This document shows positions 34,054-44,555 of a stretch of 64,000 nucleotides of DNA, one piece after another; position 1 is the stretch's first letter; each line of letters starts with the position of its first letter. A program made the translations under genes and the position numbers. The notes under the pieces are model-generated. The model made no database searches. It had not been told where the DNA came from and worked only from the letters and a program-made list of their open reading frames with translations. The stretch spans positions 29,927,063-29,991,062 of the forward strand of contig OY986437.1 of NCBI GenBank assembly GCA_963920525.1, in the 5' to 3' direction. Source of the DNA: Dichetophora obliterata (taxonomy: Eukaryota > Arthropoda > Insecta > Diptera > Sciomyzidae).

Positions 34054-35254
34054 GGGCGCTTTTATTAGGGCGACTTGTTGCTTTGCCGAGCCGAGCTGAA
34101 AGCGCGTCAAGCTAAGGCAGCTTGTAGTGCGTATTGTGCGCGCTTACCACCGCTGACTTGTTGCTAATGGTTTTTGACTACTTTGGGATTGTTTGAATAT
34201 ACACAAATTTTTTTTTGTTTATTTTTGCAATCGAAAAATAAAAAAATGGCGTTATTTCGTGTGTGCTTTTTGCTTTCACTTTAAGTCGCTGACTTGTTGC
34301 AGCTGGTTTATTGACTATTTTGATTTTGTTTGTATATATGCTTTTTTTTTGTTTATTTTTGCAATCGAAGCATCAAACAAGTCACGTGATTGTGTGTGTG
34401 CTTCTTACTTTACTCAAATCAGCGGACAACAAGTCAAGAGACGAAAATGCGAAAAACTATGCTGAAACGCACTTTAAGTCACTTAAAGTCACTTGCTGTT
34501 GCAGATTGTTTCAACTTTTTTGGAATTGTTTTGTGCTGTTTTTTGTTGCTTTGTTGTTGCGTTTTAATTTCGAATTGTTTTTTAGACAACACAGGAAAAA
34601 TAACAACATAAAAAATAGTAAGAAAAGTCAATCAGCTGAATAAGCAACTCATTCGAAAGACTTCCTAAACATTTGCCAGAAAGTTACACGGTCAATCATT
34701 AGACATCAATCTTTTATATGTGTTAGTAAATATTTGTTTGTATTCATTACAAATACTCGTTAATGTCTTTAATGACCAACATATAACTATTTTGATATTT
34801 TGCAAACACCTATAACAGATTGTTGTCAAATGATTGATGTGTGCACAACAAATTAGAAAATTTAGACGGAAACAAAAGCTACTAATAGCTAATTTAATTT
34901 TTTCAACCACTTGCTTTTGATTCCAAGAAAAAACGAAGAAAATGCGCATCAGCAAAAGAAAAATTAATTATTTTTTGGAGTTTTCCTTGTTGCTCTAACT
35001 CTTTTATGTTATTTAATGAAAATAATAAGTAAGCATCGTGTAAAATAAAAATTAGCTCATGCAAACCGTGCTAGCGAGCGAGAAAGCAACAATCGGCACT
35101 CTGAATACCAGCGCACAAGTCGCTTTAAGCAGCTTGTTCCGCTGGCATTATACGCACTTAGAGCTTATTTCATATGATTGAATGTGCATAATTTTTTAGT
35201 TTTCCCTATCGGTTCAGTTCGGCAAAGCAACAAATCACCACTATAAACGCGCCC
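34054..35254. mobile_element. TTA-flanked DNA element (Harbinger-like), copy a
   Basis: Ends gggcgc with TTA outside both (34051-34053, 35255-35257). The arms share cttgttgctttgccga and tcgctagcacggtttgc-type blocks. Internal direct repeats of gctgacttgttgc (34152 and 34288) are followed by a tttatttttgcaatcgaa block. 1201 bp, no transposase. A second copy starts at 63276 in the opposite orientation. Confidence 0.75.
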
Positions 35255-35257
35255 TTA

Positions 35258-36163
35258 CAGTTGACCCAAAAATATTGAAATATAATTGAATTTAAGCTGT
35301 AAGTCATCAAGTTAATTTAACAAAATATCATCGATCAAGATTGCAACAAAATCATGCATAAGCAATTTCTAAAAATAATTTAAAATTACTGCAATTAAGT
35401 CAAAATAAACAGTTTAACAGTGTTTAAAAAAATGTTGATGTTACATAATTTTTAAAATCCAACAATAATCATTATATTTTTTTTTGCTCACGTCACAACA
35501 AGAAACAAGATAAAAACAAAATAATTTTATTTCAAGCTGTTCAAAGTACATACACTCATAAAAAAATACGTCAAACCGTCAGACCGACCGGCCGACCGAC
35601 CGATGGCAAAATAATTGATGCTACTTCCGGTGACAACTGCTTCATCTCAACTGGTTTCACAAAAAATACAACACAATTCGTTTCTTTTTTACGTTTGGAT
35701 TACGTTTACACGTGCGGAAAAAGTTATTTTTCGTCATACTCTGCTAGCTGCAATTAAATCAACAAACAGGTTCGAATAAATGCCTAAATAAAGATCGACC
35801 AATTAAAGACGCGGTTATTTTGGGCACTGCAACAGTTATACATTTTTAAGATTGATACAAACAAACAATGAAGTCAAAGTTCATTCTTATGATCACAAAC
35901 AAAGCGTGCTAAAGCAACAACAAAATGTTTAAAATAAAAAAACTTGATCGAAAATTCAATTATCTCAGACTGAGATTACACCTTTTTTATAGCGCTATTT
36001 TGTTTTATAGAAGTTCTTTATTTTGTTCAAGTCAATTGCTGCAACAGAGTTATTGACCTTGAAGAAGATCTTGAGCTATTGAAAGTGTAATATTTCAGTG
36101 TAGCTAGCCACACCCTATTTCAACATAGTTTTTTTTTTGTTATTAAATTGTTGAAAGTTGAAA
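35258..36163. other. unique stretch, possible gene-proximal DNA
   Basis: Non-repetitive. It contains a run of gaccgacc words at 35581-35604 and a tcagtg initiator-like word near 36095, about 70 bp before the candidate exon. Confidence 0.3.
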
Positions 36164-36224
36164 ATGAGCAAATTTGTTCTGTGTTGGTTTAACGTTTTAT
36201 TGCTGAGCCAAAATTCTTTTCTAG
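36164..36224 (+). CDS. candidate signal-peptide first exon (weak)
   Basis: ATG followed by a hydrophobic stretch with FVLCWFNVLLL, a signal-peptide-like composition, ending at a good donor (cta g|gtaagg, 36225 on). Twenty codons and one base, so intron phase 1. Without splicing the frame stops after three more residues. No downstream exon of a matching gene was found in the window, and short hydrophobic frames arise by chance in AT-rich DNA. Offered as a lead only. Confidence 0.2.
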
Positions 36225-36700
36225 GTAAGGTAATATAAGAATAATAAAAAAATAGCACTTACAAATTTTTAAAAATCAGTATTAGTGTTGTTACTCGCTT
36301 AAAAATCTTGGACTAAATTTTAGTACAACTAAAATAAACTTTCATTTTTAAAACCTTGTGGTTGACAATTAAAACTTTGCAAATACGAATCCATAATTAA
36401 AACTCTACTGTATTAAAATTGAAACCAAAAGATATATTAATTATTGTTAAATCAATTGTCCAACCAATTGCGTTGTATACGTGCCCTATTGGGGTGTCTG
36501 TGCAACAAGCCACATTTCATTCGTACTCTACAAGGAAGGATGCATCTCAATAAATTCCTTACATGAAAAAATATTGAAAAACTTTATAGTATAGTAAAGC
36601 CAGCGAAGGTCTCAAAGGCGAACTCATAGCAGAAAATATATATCACAACAAAAAATAACAGTAGAATGCAATGCAATGCATCGTAATGCTGCAAATATAC
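36225..36700. other. non-coding stretch
   Basis: Would be the start of an intron if the exon call were right. aatgcaatgcaatgca-type words near 36670. Confidence 0.3.
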
Positions 36701-36702
36701 TA

Positions 36703-37161
36703 GGGTTATTCACAATCCAGTGCAAATGGTCTTGCACCATATCATTTGCAAAATGGTAAAACATATATTTACTCTACACTAAGAAAATAAAAAGCAATGC
36801 ATTTATTACGCTATTGCATATTTACAACACTAAAATCCATAGCTAAGATTTACTATACATTGCAATACTAAATTGCAAACTGACAGCTGATTAGATAAAA
36901 AGTAAACGCGAAAAAAACTGATATGGAAGACACGCGAATAAAAAAACAATTAATTGTGCTTAGATTTTTTTCGACATGAAATTGAGTTAAGCAAAATTTT
37001 CAGAGATTTCCAGAAATAATTTTGCTTTTCATCAATAAGCTGTGAATTTTATGTTTTGCAACAACTGTAGCAAATTATATCAAAAAGACAATTGATAGGA
37101 AATTTTTTAAATTTTTTACAAAAGCACAAATTTCCAAAATACACGAGATTGTGAATTGCCC
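36703..37161. mobile_element. TA-flanked MITE with GGGTTATTCACAATC end
   Basis: Left gggttattcacaatc and right gattgtgaattgccc are inverted repeats with TA outside each (36701-36702, 37162-37163). 459 bp, non-coding. End sequence resembles the internal module of the hAT copies at 23.2 and 54.7-55.5 kb. Confidence 0.7.
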
Positions 37162-37602
37162 TACTAAAAAACAAGAGCATTAAGGTCCGTGCTTTTGTTA
37201 GACTGTTGTTGTTGTCTTAAAGAATGATCACTAGCAGATCAATAGCATAAAATCCGTTTTCCCAAGGAAGAATGACTAAAGTCAAGCTATCGTAAAAAAG
37301 CGATACGCCATTTTCTTTATTGACAATCTTTGGAAGGATGCAGGAAAACACTTTTTACACATAATATAGTATCACTTATGTCTGCACATATTTCGTTTGT
37401 AACGATTCATATATTTCGGGAAAAAGGTCAAAGTTAGTGCAAGAAAAATATCGTTTTTTCCGATACTTTGAGTTAAGTCATTATTCCTTGTGACCACAGA
37501 AATAGTCATTTAAATAATTGCATTACATTAGAAAAACAAAGTTGAATATCTTGCAATTAAAGCTAATATCATATGCATATAACTTTTACATACATCCTTT
37601 AA
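37162..37602. other. non-coding stretch
   Basis: No feature recognised apart from the right TA and left TTAA of the neighbouring elements. gagttaagtcattattccttgtgaccaca-type sequence here recurs near 52045, so it is dispersed. Confidence 0.4.
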
Positions 37603-37990
37603 CCCATTAACAGCCAAATGAAAAGTAAAAGTGAAAAGTCCAAAAAATGTTTATTTTACAATAGAAAACAAACTAAAATAGCAAAAAAATGGTTTTTTTT
37701 TATTTTTATTTTTTTTATTTTTATTTTTTTTATTTTTTTTATTTTTATTTTTTTTATTTTTCTTTATTTTTCTTTATTTTTTTATTTTTTTTTATTTTTT
37801 TTTATTTTTTTTATTTTTTTTTATTTTTTTTAAGAAAACATATTTAAAAAAAAAGATGAGAAACAAATGGAACTGATCCGCTTAACAATTGGCAATTAAC
37901 AAAAAAATTCACTAATGCTTAACAACAAAGAAACTTTAAAAGTTAAAAACATTTTGCCGTACTCAAATGAGTACAGTGGCGCTTAATGGG
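37603..37990. mobile_element. piggyBac-like MITE, T-rich core, copy a
   Basis: TTAA at both sides (37599-37602, 37991-37994), inverted tips cccattaa/ttaatggg, 388 bp. The core is about 140 bp of T runs broken by single A. Outside the core it is nearly identical to 58054-58437. The apparent Phe/Ile-only reading frame across the core is not a gene. Confidence 0.85.
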
Positions 37991-37994
37991 TTAA

Positions 37995-38765
37995 TACGTT
38001 TAATAAAAATAAAATTACATATTTTTCGAAAAAATTCACTGTGCAGTTGTGTTGCTTTTTTGAAAAAAAACCGTGCAATATATCTTCGAATCATACATCA
38101 AAATTTTTGCTGTTAAATTCCTCAAAATACGAAATTTAAATTATCGAAAACTTCTTCCTCATGCTCTTGCAACACGGGTAATATGAGTTGAAGTTATCAA
38201 ATTTTCGAAAAAATTTTAATCAAAATTTTACTTTGCAGAGTTTTTTAAAAAAATGTACTGAACAAAATGCAATGCTTCCATAAGCATAAAATTTTATTAG
38301 CTTTTAAATAAGTATAAATTGATAAAAATTGTTTTATAAGTTTCGTAGTTATGTGGAACACACTGAAAAAAAATTTCTTGTTTTTTCAAAAAAATTTATT
38401 TTTTGAAAAAAAGCCTTTAAGCCGTTTGCGCGACTATTTACCGATAGTTAATATTAAAGTTTTACACACCAAAATTCATGTGTCCCGGGAACTTTTCGAA
38501 AAAGACAGAAAAATGGGACGGTCTACTGTATATGTTTATACTGATTTTTTCTACTTAAAAAAAATAAAAAAAAATATTACATCTTCCCTTTTAGCTTTTT
38601 GGTATATATTTAAGTACAGTTCTGTATTGTTTTTAGTTTTTAATACAATTTAATTAGAAGACTAAATTATAGTAGAATTGGACCCGTAAAAAGTTAGCCT
38701 GACAATGCTAAAACTCAGTATTAGGCGATTTGGTTTATATGTTTGCTTATCGCTTTTATTTCGTA
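37995..38765. other. AT-rich stretch without gene
   Basis: A 100-residue plus frame at 38351-38653 consists mainly of Lys, Phe and Leu from A/T runs. No family features. Confidence 0.35.
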
Positions 38766-38835
38766 TGGCGCAATAGCCCAGTGGTTAGAGGAGTGAAATT
38801 TAAAACTGAATTTTTGGGTTCGGGTCCCACGTTGT
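38766..38835 (+). repeat. tRNA-like module
   Basis: tagcccagtggttag (A-box-like) and gggttcgggtccc (B-box-like). A possible 5-bp anticodon stem aaatt/gaattt and T stem tggg/ccca. The acceptor stem does not close. T-rich sequence follows. Confidence 0.5.
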
Positions 38836-38999
38836 TTATTTATTTTTTTTTAATATTTTAATCCAAGCCTGTACTAAATTTAAAACAAAAGCTGCATTAA
38901 AATCGTATTTAAGTATTTTGCAAGTACTACATTTGAAACCAAAGCTGGTGTGGACTTACATTGCCGTTCACAGAGCTGTAAAATCGGCATTCATATTCA

Positions 39000-40030
39000 G
39001 AATCTTAAGTACAATTGAATAATGACATAAGAATGCATTCAATGAATGCAAAATTGATTTATAAATAATATTTTGAATTTATTTTTTTTATTTATTTTTG
39101 AAAGAGTGATAAATTATTCATTTTCGTTATTCAGAATAATGAATACATTTTTTTATTCATTGAATGCTATTCACCAAGAATGGAATTCACAAAGAATTGC
39201 AGAATTTTCAATTATTCATTATTCATTTTTTATTCGTTATTCATTTTTTATTCATCATTAATTTCTTATTCATTATTAATTTTTTATTCATTATTCATTT
39301 TTTATTCATTATTCATTTTAGTCCTAAGCCATAAATAAAAAATTAATAACAAAAAATGAATAATGAATAAAAATTAAATAATGAATAAAAAATGAATAAT
39401 TAACAACAAATGAATAATGAATAAAAATGAATAAAAAATTAATAATGATTAAATAATTAATAACAAGTGAATAATCAATAAAAAATAAATAATGAATAAA
39501 ACATTAATGATGAATAAAAATGAATAACGAACAAAAAATGAATAATGAATAATTGCATTAAAAGATAATTTCTTATTCATTATAAATTTTTTATTCATTA
39601 TTCATTTTTTATTCATTATTAATTTTAGTCCTAAGCCATATCTAAAAAATTAATAATGATTAAAAAATGAACAGAAAGTGAATAATGAATTAAAAATGAA
39701 TTATAAATAAAAAATAAATAATGAATAAAAAATTAAAATGACTAACAAATAAATAATGAATAACAAAAGAGTAATAAATAACAAATGAATAATGAGTTAA
39801 AACTGAATAACGAATAAAAATCAATAGTGAAAAAAAAGAATAATTAAAAATTCTGAAATTCTTTGTGAATTCCATTCTATGTGAATATCATTCAAATGAA
39901 TTAAAAAATTGATTCATTATTCTGAATAACGAAAATAAAATTAATAATTTTTTTTTTTAAAATGAATGTGAATTAAAAATTTTATTTATAAATCAATTTT
40001 GCATTCATTGAATGCATTCTTATTTCGTTA
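39000..40030. mobile_element. 1-kb foldback rich in AATGAATA words
   Basis: The outer arms (about 39010-39220 and 39845-40030) are long inverted repeats sharing aagaatgcattcaatgaatg and gattcattattctgaata-type words. The middle is a dense array of attcattattcattttt and its complement. Target duplication not identified. No protein. Confidence 0.75.
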
Positions 40031-40437
40031 TTCACTGAGTCACTTTTTTGTAAATCAAATTAAATTGGTCGTTCAAGATACTGCCTGCCTAACAAAGAAA
40101 ACACAAAGGGTTTTTGCCAAAATTAAGGTTTATTCTTCTATATAGTCCCCTTTCAGCTCAATACACTTTTTCCAACGATAATCTAACATTGCGATGCCTT
40201 TTGAATAGTAAAATTTCTCAAGATCTCCAAAATACGCTTCAGTTTACAATTCAACCTGTTCATTCGTCGCTGGAAATCTTTTTCATTGTCTTGCAAAAAT
40301 ATGATTTTTTGTTTTTCGATAAGAATTCGATAAGAATTCGATTGCGATTTCGTTCTTCCATCGGTCCAATACATATATACAGCAATAGTTGTTGTTGATT
40401 GTTTTTCCTTTTCTCAAATAGTCGATGAACAAAAAAC

Positions 40438-42563
40438 CAGGGACCGTAACTGGTTTAAGTTTTATTAAGAAAATCCTTAAATAATAGTTATTTTTCAACT
40501 TATATATTTCCTGCTTTGTAATAATAGTTAAATTTTAAGTTTTTTGTTTTGCTCACAAAGTAAAACTTATTTTTGAGTTTTATTTTTTCACAAATAATAG
40601 TTATCTTTTAAGATTTATTTTTTCCTCACAAAAAAAGTTCTTTTCGAGGTTTACTTTTTTCCTCACAAATAACAGTTCTTTTTTAAGTTTTATTTTTTCC
40701 CTCACAAATATTAGTTATTTTTTAAGTTTTATTTTTTCTTCACAAAATAAAACTTATTTTCGAGTTTAATATTTTCCCTCACATATAACAGTTGTTTTTG
40801 AGTTAAATTGTTTTCCTCAAAGTTTAACTTATATTCAGGGACCGAAAATAACTGTTATTTTACAATTTTCAGATGAAAAAGGCACAACGAAAAAGTTGCC
40901 GGAGGACTTTTTAAAAAAAACCATTATAATCGTAATGGTAGCAGCTTCGAGAATATTAAGCGCCTTTTAAATTTTTGACTGTTACAATAAAAGTTAAATA
41001 TAACTGTTATTTTTTACCTTTTATTTTTTTCGGGCAAAAATAACTGTTACTTTTGACTTTTATTTTTTAGGTCAAAAATAACAGTTATTTTGTGCCTGTT
41101 ATTTTTTCGGTCAAAAATATCAGGCAATTTTTATTTTTTCAAAGACCGCTTTACTATATCAAATACTATTAAAACTAAAAAAGTGTTATAGCTCAAAATG
41201 TGCGGGCTGATGAGACAATGAAAATTGCACTAAACTTTTTTTTGTCGTTCAAGCGGCTTTTAAAAAAGTTCTAATTGCCTGATATTTTTGACCGAAAAAA
41301 TAAAAGGCAGATAATAACTGTTATTTTTGACCTAAAAAATAAAAGTCAAAACTAACAGTTATTTTTGCCCGAAAAAATAAAAGGCATAAAATAACTTATA
41401 TTTTTGTCGGAAAAAACAAAAGTTAAATGATAACTGTTAGCATCTGATTTTTTTGATAAAAACCATAACCGGTACGGTCCCTGTTTATATTTGAGTTTTA
41501 TATTTTCCCTTATTAGTTTTATATATTATTTTATTAAAAAAGTAACTATTATATACATCTACTTAACAAATTATAAGAGAGAATTTGCAGATTTATACTC
41601 AATAAAGAGTACCCTCTAAACTTAACAACGATATTTTCATACTCAAAGCTGTATTTAAATTATGCTAAAAATAACTAAGCACTTCAAACGGTGTTTCATG
41701 TGCAAGTATACTAAAATCCACTTAATACAGTTAATTACTCAACTTGGCAAGCTTAAAGTGACTAGAGATGTAAATTATCTGCAAAAAATTTAGAAAAAAA
41801 TAGTTTTGCATTAAAATGAATAAAAACTGAAGCAGGTTTTTAAAAATGCTTTTTAATGAAATAAAAAATAGTTAGAAATTGCTAGACTGAAAAGTTATAA
41901 CTCGAATATAGCTCAAAATTTTTTTTGTGATTTAAAACAAAAAACTTAACCTTTATCTCTGAAGAAAAAAATAAAACTCAAAATAATAAGCTTTATTTTG
42001 AAAGCAAAAATATAAAACTTAAAAAAATAACTGTTATTTGTGAGGGTAAAAGCTAAAACTCAAAAATAAGTTTTATATTTCTTCCTCAAAAAAAAAACTG
42101 TTATTTGTGAGGGAAAAAGTAAAACACAAATATAAGTTTTATTTTGTGAGGAAAAAATAAAACTCAAAAAATAACTGTTATTTTTGAGGGAAAAAGTAAA
42201 GCTCGAAAATAAGTTTTATTTTTTTCCTCAAAAATAACTGTTATTTGTGAGGGAAAAAGTGAAACTCAAATATAAGTTTTATTTTGTGAGCAAAAAAATA
42301 AAACTAAAAAAATAACTGTTATTTTTGAGGGAAAAAGTAAAACTCGAAAATAAGTTTTATATTGTGAGGGGAAAAAAAAATTCAAAAATAAGTTTTATTT
42401 TGTGAGGAAAAATATAAAACTTAAAAATATTAAACTCATCATATTTTTGAATAGTGAAGAGATAAACAAATATTTTGGTGTATAAACTTCTTTTGCGCAC
42501 TGATTTTTACATAGTGATTTTTTTCTTTAAAATTTTAAAAATAACTGTTATTTTCGGTCCCTG
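40438..42563. mobile_element. outer hAT-like element inside mariner
   Basis: Ends cagggaccgtaactgg and, as reverse complement, cagggaccgaaaataactg, flanked by the exact octamer caaaaaac (40430-40437 and 42564-42571). 2126 bp including an inner element. The arms iterate about 60-bp units with ttttattttttcctcacaa on the left and the complement on the right (41990-42430), which makes a giant imperfect palindrome. Non-coding. Confidence 0.88.
40836..41483. mobile_element. inner hAT-like element
   Basis: Ends cagggaccgaaaataactg and reverse complement cagggaccgtaccgg, flanked by cttatatt and tttatatt (7 of 8 equal). 648 bp. Its arms again form an inverted array of aaaaataacagttatttt-like words. 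Same end family as the outer element, so one family member sits inside another. Confidence 0.82.
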
Positions 42564-42879
42564 CAAAAAACAGACGCCAACACTTTTCCGGCCGCTTGTT
42601 CGCCGATTCTTCGTTCGCTTTGGTGCACTTCCACTGGTACCTACCCAATCCTTTGCTGATTCCTTAGATTCTGGTGTATAGTGGTGGATCCACGCTTCAT
42701 CCATGGTCACTATTGTAAGCAAAAAACCCGTAGGATTTTGTTAAAACATGTCCAAACATTGTTGGAAAGTGCGAATACGTTCATGTTTTTGATTGATTGT
42801 TAATGAACTCGACAGCAATCTTGCAGTCAGCTTTCTCATACCCAAATGTTAATGTTAACTTTTCAACTGATTACAAAAT

Positions 42880-43200
42880 TATTAAATTTATTTTGTCTTA
42901 CATTTTAATACAGTTCAAATATTACAACGATATTTTATATCCTTGGAGTCAATTCGATACTATGGTGAATATTGTATTTAATATAGTAAATTTTGTTTTA
43001 AATTTTAATACAATTCAAATACTGCAACCAAATTTTATACTCTATGGAATTAATTTGATACTGTCGTTAATATTATAAATAATTTTTAATACAAAATCAG
43101 TTATAAAAATTAATACGCACTGAGCATTAAATTTCAATACATATTTTTATTAAAAATAATTTTTAATATTTGTCCAGTATTTAATTTTAATACAATTTTT
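42880..43200. repeat. two tandem 100-bp units
   Basis: attttaatacagttcaaatattac at 42902 and attttaatacaattcaaatactgc at 43002 begin similar units of 100 bp. A decayed third follows. Confidence 0.6.
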
Positions 43201-43548
43201 GTGTGGTCAAAAAGTATTGAAATTTATTCCAAGATTTCTAACCGTGTATATATAATTTTTTTAAAATATTTTAAGGAACTCATTTTGGATTTTATATGCA
43301 ATTAGTCAAATAGTATCACTTTATTTGAAATAGAAATAAAAAAATATTATTCATGAAATTTATTACATTTGCTTATAAGTAGTTTAAATTCACAAAATAA
43401 AAAAAACCATCATACATAAAATATATTAATTTTAGAAAGAAATGCAAAGGTTAACTTTGTGCTCTCCACATATATTGGAGTCGCATGTCTTGCTAGCAGT
43501 CTTTGTCATTCGTTCTTTTGTATGAGGACAATATCATGGTATTACTTG
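43201..43548. other. AT-rich stretch without gene
   Basis: No element or gene recognised. Confidence 0.3.
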
Positions 43549-43865
43549 ACAAGGTAATGTCAGGGCCGAATGTGCTCTCATTCTTAGCGACCAGAACTGT
43601 CAAATTCAGCCATTTTGCTATTTTGCGAATGAAGAAGAGGTAAACAAATAAAACTGTGACAAATTGAATTGAACATCGTGTGTTTAGTGCCAACAAATTT
43701 TAAAAACTTAGATTTTAAGTTATTCAATTATTTTTTTTTAAACTTATCTTTCTTTACATTTTCATATGATGACATCGTAATATCATTGGTTGCAGATTTC
43801 ATATGAGCTGTAAAATTAGTTTTAACAGTTTTGGTCAACGGCTCTCTCCCCTAACACTTACTTGT
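43549..43865. mobile_element. small MITE, family 1 copy b
   Basis: Ends acaaggtaatgtcaggg and reverse complement acaagtaagtgttagggg. Sub-terminal blocks (gaatgtgctctca, gagagagccgttgacc) match copy a at 11528-11701 in reversed orientation. cttg stands at both sides, suggesting a 4-bp duplication. Confidence 0.72.
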
Positions 43866-43879
43866 CTTGTTTAACCATA

Positions 43880-44555
43880 GACAATTGGGCCCAATCTGCA
43901 CAATCTGACAAAAATTCTGTTATTCTGTTATGATTTCCCAAACAAATTTTTGAGCTTTGTATGGGACCAAAATTCGTATTCTGCACAACAATCTTTTATG
44001 AAATCTGTTATAAATCATAGTAGATTTTTCGAACTGTCAAACAATTTTTTAGAAAATCTTTTATTTGGTATTCTGCATGACAAAATCTGCTATGAAGTCT
44101 GTTATGAACGACAATAGAATAACACATACATTTTTCTGTCTTTTATCGTAACAAATTTTTAGAAAGTTAACATTTTGGTCTGAAAAAATGTATGTTTATT
44201 TACAAATTTCATTAAGAATGGCTCATAAAAGAAGGCAAATGTAAGATTTTCTATAAAAAAATTTCAATTCATGAAATGAAATTAATTATTTAAATCATTT
44301 ACTTACTTTTTTCCACTTGCATTTTAACTTCTTGATGTTTATGTGCAATAATTTAATTTTATTGACAGCAATCAGATGTTTCATAACAGAAGTTAATGGA
44401 ATTGTAATAGATTTTTGTTTTCAAAGATTGATAACAGGGTGCCATAAAAGATCGAAAGGCAGAATACCAATTTTAACAAATTTTTTATGGTCGGCATCTT
44501 TTATGATTCATAACAGAAAATTCATAATAGAATAACAAATAAGACAGAATAGGTC
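43880..44555. repeat. foldback-like repeat of tctgttatg words
   Basis: attctgttattctgttatga at the left and tcataacag...taatagaataac at the right are inverted. tctgcac and tctgttatga words iterate between. Boundaries uncertain. Confidence 0.5.

Larger units (their letters stand above)
40130..42840 (-). pseudogene. mariner transposase, split and decayed
   Basis: Minus-strand segments in order: LTINQKHERI and CLDMF (about 42740-42820), VTMDEAWIHHYTPESK (about 42660-42715, carrying the first catalytic Asp), a SGRKSVGVC-type stretch, the insertion, FIDYLRKGKTINNNYC (about 40360-40435, second Asp), a FLQDNE block (about 40280, third Asp; canonical QDN), then after a deletion KFYYSKGIAMLDYRWKKC and ELKGDYIEE with the stop at 40130-40132. 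The C-terminal block is the standard mariner end. Multiple stops and frameshifts. The order and Asp spacing fit the DD34D group. Confidence 0.85.
40085..42850 (-). mobile_element. mariner-family transposon relic, interrupted
   Basis: A mariner transposase gene can be followed on minus on both sides of a 2.1-kb insertion. The 5' part with its inverted repeat is missing beyond 42850, and a large piece after the third catalytic region is deleted. Ends not resolved. Confidence 0.85.

Noticed and set aside
34193..34643. Overlapping frames of 73-110 residues in three phases
   Set aside because: They lie in internal direct repeats of the TTA-flanked element and show no family motifs; all three phases are open by composition.
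37618..37833. 71-residue Phe/Ile-rich frame
   Set aside because: It is a translation of the T-rich core of a TTAA MITE; the homologous copy at 58054 has a different core length and frame.
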